From: JBFLVN01 sp040758475
GTDB taxonomy: Bacteria; JAGRBM01
Length of the DNA: 9,055 nt
Reading direction: 5' to 3'
NCBI GenBank assembly: GCA_040758475.1
Contig: JBFLVN010000151.1
Coordinates: 1-9,055 of the forward strand
A program made the translations under genes and the position numbers. The notes under the pieces were generated by a model, which saw nothing but the letters and a program-made list of their open reading frames with translations, was not told where the DNA came from and did no database searches. How positions within the stretch are numbered: the first letter of the stretch is position 1; each line of letters opens with the position of its first letter. Of the stretch, positions 1 through 5,501 are shown piece by piece.

Positions 1-1736
1 AACCCGGGGGAAAGCTCTCGGCCTTCCGGGACGAACAGGGCTCCACCGTCGAGCACGGGATGCACGGTTGGTGGCACCAGTACTTCAACTTCTTCGACCT
101 CATGAAAAGGGCGTGGATTCCGGAAGAGACGTTCCTCGAACCCATCCCCTCCACGGTCGTTTTTTCCGACGGCGAGCGGCGCCGGCAGGTGGAAATAAAG
201 CGCCGGCTCCCGACGCCCCTCTTCATGCTCAAGCACATGGCGGCCATGGGGCGCATCAAGTTCTGGGACGCCGTTTCCGCCATCCGGCCTTTTCTCCGGA
301 TGTTCTCCTTCGATCATGAAAAGGATTTCGACCGCTTCGACAAGCTCTCTATCTACGCCTACCTCGCCCAGTGCGGCGCCACGAGGAATTTCCACGATTT
401 TGCCATGTCCCCCTTCGCCCGGAGCTTTGCCTTCAGCTCGACGGAAGAGCTTTCGGCCGGATCGGTGATGAGCGCCATCAATTTCTATTTCATCGGCCAC
501 CAGGAGGACGTGGAAGTCCGCTGGTGCCGGGGAAACCCGCAGGAATTAGTCATCGACCCGATTGTCCGCTTCATCGAGGCCCGCGGGGGGAAAGTCCGGA
601 CGGGCACCACCGCCGCGGCCATTGAGGCGGGCCGGGGAGGGGTGAAGGGTGTGCGCCTGGGGAGCGGCGGGAACGAAGTCCGCGTTCCCTTAACCCAAGT
701 GCCCGCGAGCGGGACTCTCGTGTGGGATACTTCTTCCGGCGAGAAAATCCTGATCCGCCGCACGGGGGATTCGTTCTCGGCCCTCTCGGCCACCTGCACG
801 CACCAGGGTTGTCCCGTGGCTCCGTCGGCGGCGGGGGATTCCTACGATTGCCCTTGCCACGGGGGAAGATTTTCGCTCGATGGCGCCGTGTTGCGCGGGC
901 CGCCCGAGCGCCCGCTCGAAAGCCTTCCCGTGCGAAAGGAAGGTGAAGAACTTATCGTGGGGGCGCCGGGAGAACTTCTCACGGGGGATTTCTACGTCCT
1001 GGCGGCGGAAGTGGAGGCAGCCAAGCGCATTCTCCGTAATTCCCCGGGCCTCCTTCGCCACGAAACCTTCCGGCGCATTCTCAATCTGGAATCCACGGAA
1101 GTGATGGTCGCCCGCCTGTGGCTCGACAAGAAAGTCCCCGAAGACCTCTACAGCGGCGTTTTCGCGGACCTGGGATTCCTCGATAATTATTTCATCCTCT
1201 CCAATTTTCAGGACGAATTTCTGCCCTATCGCGCGGAAGGATCGGTGGTCGAAGTCCAGATGTACGTGGTGAAAGATTACATCCACCTTTCACCCGCCGA
1301 ACTTCTCAAGCTCATCCTCTCGGAACTTGGCCAGCGGATTCCGGAACTCGCGGGCGCCGCTGTTCGCAAGTGGCACCTCCTCAAGCACGCCGATCTCTTC
1401 AACCACTTCAACGCCGGTTCCCACGAGCACCGGCCCCCCACGAAGAGCCCTTTTGCGAACTTCTATTTTGCCGGAGATTGGCTTCGCCTCCACCGGAACT
1501 GGTGGATGATGGAGAAGGCCGTCGTATCGGGGCGGCTTGCGGCCAATGAAATCCTGAAAACCAGGGGGGAACCCCCGGTTCAGGTCTTCGAGCCCCGGCC
1601 CGACGAATTCTTCACCCGGGTGGTTAAGTGGGTTTATCGGGCTGCCCGGGCCGTAAAACTCTCCTTTTACGACCTCCTGGGCTACCGCCCCCTTCCGCCC
1701 GCGGGACCCCTGGAAGGCCCCCCGCCCCATGCTTAG
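1..1736 (+). CDS. FAD-dependent carotenoid desaturase/aromatase-like oxidoreductase with inserted Rieske domain (5' partial)
   Basis: The reading frame is open from base 3, before the first ATG at 60, and the upstream codons read like family sequence (EQGSTVEHGMHGWWHQYFNF), so the true start and the N-terminal dinucleotide-binding GxGxxG are off the window. Numbering from the ATG at 60, residues 1-200 and 303-500 resemble the amine-oxidase/phytoene-desaturase fold. The C-terminal FAD contact FYFAGDWLRLHRNWWMMEKAVVSG is typical, and the whole is closest, from memory, to CrtU/CruE-type beta-carotene desaturase/methyltransferases that make aromatic carotenoid end groups. Residues about 210-300 form a complete Rieske domain: box I C246-T-H248-Q-G-C251 and box II C264-P-C266-H267, 15 residues between H248 and C264. 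The four cluster ligands are C246, H248, C264 and H267; C251 and C266 match the disulfide pair of high-potential Rieske proteins. A basic, partly amphipathic tail (about 515-545) could touch the membrane. The flavin-plus-Rieske oxidoreductase class is well supported; the carotenoid substrate is inferred. pcm follows 9 bases later. Confidence 0.85.
   Translation, partial: PGGKLSAFRDEQGSTVEHGMHGWWHQYFNFFDLMKRAWIPEETFLEPIPSTVVFSDGERRRQVEIKRRLPTPLFMLKHMAAMGRIKFWDAVSAIRPFLRMFSFDHEKDFDRFDKLSIYAYLAQCGATRNFHDFAMSPFARSFAFSSTEELSAGSVMSAINFYFIGHQEDVEVRWCRGNPQELVIDPIVRFIEARGGKVRTGTTAAAIEAGRGGVKGVRLGSGGNEVRVPLTQVPASGTLVWDTSSGEKILIRRTGDSFSALSATCTHQGCPVAPSAAGDSYDCPCHGGRFSLDGAVLRGPPERPLESLPVRKEGEELIVGAPGELLTGDFYVLAAEVEAAKRILRNSPGLLRHETFRRILNLESTEVMVARLWLDKKVPEDLYSGVFADLGFLDNYFILSNFQDEFLPYRAEGSVVEVQMYVVKDYIHLSPAELLKLILSELGQRIPELAGAAVRKWHLLKHADLFNHFNAGSHEHRPPTKSPFANFYFAGDWLRLHRNWWMMEKAVVSGRLAANEILKTRGEPPVQVFEPRPDEFFTRVVKWVYRAARAVKLSFYDLLGYRPLPPAGPLEGPPPHA
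687..959 (+). other. Rieske [2Fe-2S] domain inserted within the oxidoreductase
   Basis: This segment encodes a full Rieske domain. It has an N-terminal strand (GTLVWD), the CTHQGC loop at 795-812, the CPCHGG loop at 849-866, and the usual closing strands with the P-E-R-P-L pattern. It sits where a simple beta-hairpin is expected in amine-oxidase-fold enzymes, between the strand ending GVRLGSGG and the strand FYVLAAEVEA. The domain therefore interrupts the flavoprotein fold rather than being appended to an end. All cluster ligands are present, so it should be functional. Confidence 0.85.
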
Positions 1737-1745
1737 ATTCTTTGA

Positions 1746-2501
1746 GTGAAACCTCCTGCCGCGAGAAGGCTTCTCGCAGGGATCGCCGTTCTTGGGGCGG
1801 CGATGGTTTCGTGCCGGGCGGCGCCTCCGGCGGACGAACTGGCGCAAGCGAAAAAACGAATGATCGACGTTCATTTGAAGGGGGAAGGGATCACGGACCC
1901 GCGGGTGCTGGCGGCCATGGAAAAGGTCCGCCGGGAGGCGTTCTGCATTCCCGAGTTCCGTTTGCAGGCTTACGACGACAGGCCCCTTCCCATCGGGCAG
2001 GGGCAGACTATCTCGCAGCCTTTCATCGTCGCGTACATGACCCAGGCTCTCTCTTTGAAGCCTGGTGAGAAAGTGCTCGAAATCGGTACCGGCTCGGGTT
2101 ATCAGGCGGCCGTCCTGGCCGAGATGGGCGCCAAGGTTTTTTCCATCGAGATCCTCGAGTCCCTCTCCAAGCGCGCCGAAAAAGCGCTCTTGGCCGAAGG
2201 CTACGACGTTCACCTCCGCGTGGGCGACGGTTATGCCGGCTGGCCGGAAGAGGCACCTTTCGACGCCATTATAGCGACGGCCGCGCCTCCGGAAGTTCCA
2301 AGGGCGCTCCTTGACCAACTGGCCCCGGGCGGGCGGTTCGTCGTCCCCGTGGGAGAAGTAAGGGACTCCCAGGAACTTCGCCTCTATCAGAAGGACGAAA
2401 AGGGAACCATCTTCGTCAAAACGCTTCTTCCCGTCCGCTTCGTGCCGATGGTTCGCGGCGAGGAAGAGCCCGAAAAACGCCGGGCAGCGGGGCAGAAGTA
2501 A
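1746..2501 (+). CDS. pcm: Protein-L-isoaspartate O-methyltransferase with N-terminal export/lipoprotein signal
   Basis: The enzyme transfers a methyl group from S-adenosylmethionine to abnormal L-isoaspartyl residues, starting repair of aged proteins. The core from residue 39 matches the family along its length: DDRPLPIGQGQTISQPF (77-93) is the substrate/active-site segment, LEIGTGSGYQ (111-120) is the SAM-binding motif I, and FDAIIATAAPPEVP and RFVPMVRGE close the fold. Ahead of it lies an extension with basic residues (RR at 7-8), a hydrophobic stretch (LLAGIAVLGAAMV, 9-21) and Cys23 in the context MVSC. This looks like a signal peptide, possibly a lipoprotein signal, although Met at -3 is not canonical. 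The start chosen is the GTG directly after an in-frame TGA; no clear Shine-Dalgarno is seen. In-frame ATGs at 1803 and 1860 are alternatives, and the latter would give an ordinary cytoplasmic enzyme. The 9-base gap from the upstream oxidoreductase suggests cotranscription. Confidence 0.92.
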   Translation: MKPPAARRLLAGIAVLGAAMVSCRAAPPADELAQAKKRMIDVHLKGEGITDPRVLAAMEKVRREAFCIPEFRLQAYDDRPLPIGQGQTISQPFIVAYMTQALSLKPGEKVLEIGTGSGYQAAVLAEMGAKVFSIEILESLSKRAEKALLAEGYDVHLRVGDGYAGWPEEAPFDAIIATAAPPEVPRALLDQLAPGGRFVVPVGEVRDSQELRLYQKDEKGTIFVKTLLPVRFVPMVRGEEEPEKRRAAGQK

Positions 2502-2526
2502 TACTGGTTCTTCTATAAGTGCGATT

Positions 2527-2598
2527 TGTCACCCCGAGCGCGAGCGAGGGGTCTCTTAAAAGCCAAGAGATTCCTCGGCCTGCGGCCTCGGAATGACA
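2527..2598. repeat. Imperfect palindromic interspersed-type repeat (TGTCA...TGACA)
   Basis: The left arm begins TGTCACCCCGAG and the right arm ends CTCGGAATGACA; the reverse complement of the right arm aligns with the left arm over nearly its whole length. At the centre TCTCTT (2552-2557) and AAGAGA (2565-2570) pair perfectly around a 7-base loop, so the element can fold into one long snap-back hairpin. It fills most of the pcm-alr gap. The form closely resembles short REP/MITE-like repeats beginning GTCATTCCGAG that are scattered through many bacterial genomes. No second copy lies in this window, so copy number is unproven. It may also act as a transcription barrier between the two gene groups. 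Confidence 0.75.
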
Positions 2599-2629
2599 AC
2601 GACGGTACTCCGGGGGTAAGCTTCCCTTC

Positions 2630-3751
2630 ATGGAAGGCCCCCACGAGCCCTCTTGGGCGCAGGTCGATCTTGCCGCCATCGAGCGCAATTACCGCGCCAT
2701 GCGGGGCCTTCTCTCTTCCGGTACCAAAGTCCTGGCCGTCGTCAAGGCCGACGCCTACGGCCACGGCGCTGTTCCGGTCGCCCGCCGCCTGGCCGATGCC
2801 GGGGCCGAGTGGCTCGGCGTCGCGCAGGTCCAGGAAGGGATCGAACTTCGCCGCGGGGGCCTCAAATCCCCCATCCTCCTTCTCCAGGGAATCCGGGCCA
2901 AACAGGCCCCCGAAGTGCTGGAAAATGATTTGACCCCCCTCGTTTTCGACCGGGAGGCTCTTGAAGCCCTCTCCTCGTTTGGAAAAAAACGGGGAAAAAA
3001 AGCGCACGTCCACGTGAAAGTCGATACGGGGATGACGCGCCTTGGCGTCCGCATGGACGATCTTCCGGGTTTCCTGGACGCCGCCCGGAAGTTAGAAGGA
3101 ATCGCCGTCGAAGGGATTTGTTCCCACTTCGCCATCGGAGAAGAGCCGGAAAATCCCCTGACCCGGAAGCAGCGCGAGAATTTTTCCCGCGCCTTGGAGA
3201 TCGCCAAAGAAAAAGGACTTCCAAATCTCCTCCGGCACCTCGCCAATTCGGCCGCCACGATCCTCGATCCTTCGGTCCACTTCGACATGGTGCGGCTGGG
3301 GATTTCCCTCTACGGCGCCTATCCGGCGGGGAAGGGGAGGGAGCGCGTGCAGCTCTCGCCCGCGCTCAGTTGGCGGACCTCGCTCCAGCAAGTGAAAGAC
3401 GTTCCGGCGGGAACGGGCGTTTCCTACGGCGCCACGTTCCGTACGCCAAGAGACACCCGGATCGGCGTGCTTCCGGTGGGTTACGCCGACGGCATCCCCC
3501 GGCGCCTTTCGGGCAAGTTCGAGGTGCTCATTCACGGGAAGCGCTGTCCCGCCGTGGGGACCGTCTGCATGGATTTCGTGATGGTGGACTTGGGCGGCGT
3601 TCCTTCGGCCAAGGCGGGCGATGAAGCGGTGATCATCGGTACCCAGCAATCGGGGGAGATAACCGCCCAGGAATTCGCGGACGCCGCCGGGACGATTCCC
3701 TACGAAGTTTTCTGCGCCATCGGCCGAAGGGTCCGGAGGGTTTATCCGTGA
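2630..3751 (+). CDS. alr: Alanine racemase
   Basis: This PLP enzyme interconverts L- and D-alanine and supplies D-alanine for peptidoglycan in the cytoplasm. At 373 residues it has the normal length. The PLP-binding lysine is K39 in AVVKADAYGHG (36-46). The second catalytic base is Y266 in GVSYGATF, and the other conserved blocks are present: HVKVDTGMTRLG (128-139), HLANSAA, DMVRLGISLYG (219-229), LPVGYADG and GTVCMDFVMVD (310-320). The ATG at 2630 is the natural start, with a G-rich stretch (2612-2617) as a modest ribosome site 12 bases upstream. Nothing catalytic is missing. It is the first gene of the alr-mlaE-mlaF-mlaD envelope group, and its TGA overlaps the mlaE GTG by 4 bases, so translation of the two is probably coupled. 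Confidence 0.97.
   Translation: MEGPHEPSWAQVDLAAIERNYRAMRGLLSSGTKVLAVVKADAYGHGAVPVARRLADAGAEWLGVAQVQEGIELRRGGLKSPILLLQGIRAKQAPEVLENDLTPLVFDREALEALSSFGKKRGKKAHVHVKVDTGMTRLGVRMDDLPGFLDAARKLEGIAVEGICSHFAIGEEPENPLTRKQRENFSRALEIAKEKGLPNLLRHLANSAATILDPSVHFDMVRLGISLYGAYPAGKGRERVQLSPALSWRTSLQQVKDVPAGTGVSYGATFRTPRDTRIGVLPVGYADGIPRRLSGKFEVLIHGKRCPAVGTVCMDFVMVDLGGVPSAKAGDEAVIIGTQQSGEITAQEFADAAGTIPYEVFCAIGRRVRRVYP
3735..3740 (+). promoter_or_regulatory. Ribosome binding site for mlaE
   Basis: GGAGGG lies inside the alr 3' end, 7 bases before the GTG at 3748. It supports the GTG start and the 4-base GTGA overlap of the two genes. Confidence 0.7.
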
Positions 3752-4572
3752 GCACTTCAGCCGTGGAACAGCGCGGGAGCGCCGTTCTGAGCCTCTTGGA
3801 TACGCTTGGCGGTTTCCTCCTGGACCGGATCGAGGACATCGGACGGTATTTCCGCCTCGTGGGCCACGCCTTCCGTTCGGTCCTTTTCCGCCCCCTGCGC
3901 GTCAAGGAGATCATGCAGCAGATGGAATTCGTGGGCGTCCAGTCCACGGGGATCATCGCGCTTACGGGAATTTTCACCGGCATGGTCTTCGCCCTTCAGA
4001 CGGGGCATGCCTTCCGCCAGTTTGGCGCCGAGTCCCTCGTGGGCGGGACGAGCGTCCTTGCCCTCGTGCGAGAACTCGGGCCCGTGCTGGCCGCTCTCAT
4101 GGTGACGGGCCGGGCCGGATCGGCCATGGCTTCGGAACTCGCTACCATGCGCGTCACCGAGCAGATCGACGCCCTTCACGTGATGGCCGCCCGCCCGATC
4201 CAGCTTCTCATCCTGCCACGCATCCTGGCGGGGCTGGTCATGGTGCCGGCCCTCACGGTCGTCTTCGATTTCGTGGGCGCGCTGGGGAGCTACTTCGTCA
4301 GCCTCTCGGTCCTCCAGATCGCTCCCGGCTCCTGGTGGAAGAACGTGATCGAATTCGTCGGCATGGACGACGTGAACAAGGGGCTCGTCAAGGCGCTCGT
4401 CTTCGGATTCATTCTTTCAAGCGTGGGTTGCTACAAGGGATTCTTCGCTTCGGGCGGCGCCCGGGGCGTGGGGCGGGCGACCACGGAGAGCGTCGTCTAT
4501 TCTTCGGTTCTCATCCTCGTGAGCGATTATTTCCTGACGTCCTACCAGATCAATTTCGCGGCGTTGGAGTGA
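3748..4572 (+). CDS. mlaE: MlaE-family ABC transporter permease (lipid transport)
   Basis: This inner-membrane permease belongs to the MlaE/YrbE family that moves phospholipids together with an MlaF ATPase and an MCE-domain MlaD ring. The protein is 274 residues. After an amphipathic N-terminal region (about 12-60) there are hydrophobic segments at about 64-84, 101-120, 151-180, 215-230 and 248-265. The hallmark is the strongly conserved stretch at 109-146 (ELGPVLAALMVTGRAGSAMA, then the TEQIDALHVM part), which in this family lies next to the ATPase coupling helix. GYKGFF/SGGARGVG-like text near 228-242 (CYKGFFASGGARGVG) is also typical. Translation starts at a GTG supported by GGAGGG. The order mlaE-mlaF-mlaD differs from the mlaF-E-D order of E. 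coli but is common elsewhere. No mlaB or mlaC partner is seen next to it. Confidence 0.95.
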   Translation: MSTSAVEQRGSAVLSLLDTLGGFLLDRIEDIGRYFRLVGHAFRSVLFRPLRVKEIMQQMEFVGVQSTGIIALTGIFTGMVFALQTGHAFRQFGAESLVGGTSVLALVRELGPVLAALMVTGRAGSAMASELATMRVTEQIDALHVMAARPIQLLILPRILAGLVMVPALTVVFDFVGALGSYFVSLSVLQIAPGSWWKNVIEFVGMDDVNKGLVKALVFGFILSSVGCYKGFFASGGARGVGRATTESVVYSSVLILVSDYFLTSYQINFAALE

Positions 4573-4580
4573 GAATCCCC

Positions 4581-5375
4581 GTGGGCCGTTTCCCTCGCAC
4601 CGACGATCCAAACCACACCGGCATTCCGGTCGAACTCCGGGGACTAAGAAAGAGTTTCCGGGGAAAGAAGGTGCTGGACGGCCTCTCCCTCCTTTGCGAG
4701 GCGGGGAGGACCACGGTCATTCTGGGCCGCAGCGGCGGCGGGAAAAGCGTCACGCTCAAGCACATCGTGGGGCTTTTAAGGCCCGATGCGGGAGAGGTGC
4801 TTGTGGGCGGGCGGGACGTGGCCCGTCTGCCCGAAGACGAGCTCGACGAAGTCCGCCAGGATTTCGGCATGCTCTTCCAGGACGCCGCCCTGCTCGACTC
4901 CCTCAACGTCTTCGACAACGTGGCCCTTCCCCTCCGGTTGCACACGAAGAAATCAAAAGAAGAAATCCGGGAGATCGTGATCCGCAACTTGCGCCTCGTG
5001 GGCCTCTCGGAAGACGCCTCGCTCAAAACGCCTTCGGAACTTTCGGGCGGCATGCGAAAGCGCGTGGGGCTTGCAAGGGCCATCGCGCTACGGCCCCGGG
5101 TGATCCTCTACGACGAGCCCACTTCGGGGCTTGACCCCATCATGACGGACGTGATCAACGCCCTCATGATGGACGTGCAGGCCGAGACGGGCGCGACCCA
5201 GATCGCCATCAGCCACGACCTTGCCGCCGCCTTCAAGGTGGCCCACAAGATCGCCATGCTTCACGAGGGGAAAATCATCGAAGAGGGGACGCCCGAGGAA
5301 GTGCAAAAAAGCCAGGACCCCGTCGTCCGCCAGTTCCTCGAAGGCCGCCGCCACGGCCCTGTCCAGGTGGTGTGA
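4581..5375 (+). CDS. mlaF: MlaF-family ABC transporter ATP-binding protein
   Basis: This is the cytoplasmic ATPase that drives the MlaE permease. In the 264-residue product, Walker A is GRSGGGKS (49-56), the Q-loop glutamine is Q100 (GMLFQD), the ABC signature is LSGGM (154-158) followed by RKRVGLARAIAL, Walker B is VILYDEP (174-180), the D-loop is SGLDP, and the switch histidine is H212 (ISHDL). The SGGMRKRVGLARA form is characteristic of MlaF/Mkl ATPases. The start is uncertain. The GTG at 4581 has GGAG at 4566-4569 upstream; the in-frame GTG at 4569 would overlap the mlaE stop in the same GTGA way as alr-mlaE and add four residues. The frame is open far into mlaE, but that part is shadow sequence. 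A G-C-rich inverted repeat begins at its stop codon. Confidence 0.94.
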   Translation: MGRFPRTDDPNHTGIPVELRGLRKSFRGKKVLDGLSLLCEAGRTTVILGRSGGGKSVTLKHIVGLLRPDAGEVLVGGRDVARLPEDELDEVRQDFGMLFQDAALLDSLNVFDNVALPLRLHTKKSKEEIREIVIRNLRLVGLSEDASLKTPSELSGGMRKRVGLARAIALRPRVILYDEPTSGLDPIMTDVINALMMDVQAETGATQIAISHDLAAAFKVAHKIAMLHEGKIIEEGTPEEVQKSQDPVVRQFLEGRRHGPVQVV

Positions 5376-5410
5376 GCCCCCGCGCCCGCTTGGGATGGGG
5401 CTTTGCGGGC
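5375..5410 (+). other. Two interleaved inverted repeats after mlaF
   Basis: AGCCCC (5375-5380, starting on the last base of the mlaF stop) pairs with GGGGCT (5397-5402). GCCCGC (5384-5389) pairs with GCGGGC (5405-5410). Each is a perfect 6-bp match and the two interlock, so they must either be alternatives or form a pseudoknot-like fold. There is no U-tract of terminator length, only UUU. The arms are short and the region is G/C rich, so chance is possible. Confidence 0.3.
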
Positions 5411-5461
5411 CGCTAGAAGCGCTTCCCCGAATCAGTTACGATAATTCCCTCTTTAAGAGCG

Positions 5462-5482
5462 GGGGCGAGGGGAAATCGCCCC
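5462..5482 (+). promoter_or_regulatory. Hairpin in the mlaD leader
   Basis: GGGGCGA (5462-5468) and TCGCCCC (5476-5482) form a perfect 7-bp stem around a GGGGAAA loop, ending 19 bases before the mlaD ATG. No U-run follows, so it is not a standard intrinsic terminator. Its place suggests a role in mRNA stability or in ribosome access to mlaD, but this is inferred from position only. The gap also contains the 10-base palindrome GAAGCGCTTC (5416-5425) and a lone GATAAT (5440-5445) that could be a -10 element without a convincing -35. Confidence 0.4.
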
Positions 5483-5501
5483 GGGCCGTTTCGAGAGCCC
5501 G

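Noticed and set aside
690..1286. Minus-strand open frame of 198 codons inside the oxidoreductase
   Set aside because: It overlaps the Rieske and FAD coding sequence and shows no recognisable motif.
1290..2318. Minus-strand open frame of 342 codons across the oxidoreductase/pcm junction
   Set aside because: It lies opposite two recognised genes, its translation has no family pattern, and such long antisense frames are expected in GC-rich coding DNA.
2983..3001. Two A7 runs in alr (2983-2989 and 2995-3001), both in the phase of a -1 slippery heptamer
   Set aside because: They encode Lys-Lys pairs in a lysine-rich linker, the full-length racemase is intact in frame, and no stimulatory structure or meaningful -1 product was seen.
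4335..4580. Longer N-terminus for mlaF reaching back into mlaE
   Set aside because: The text is out of frame with mlaE, lacks family similarity, and would duplicate coding over a conserved mlaE segment; the ATPase domain begins after 4581.
5401..5445. Possible sigma-70 promoter with GATAAT at 5440-5445
   Set aside because: The only TTG-like -35 candidate (5403-5408) is about 31 bases away, and nothing better lies at 16-18 bases.
5462..5482. Intrinsic terminator between mlaF and mlaD
   Set aside because: The stem is good but no U-tract follows it, so it is recorded as a leader hairpin instead.
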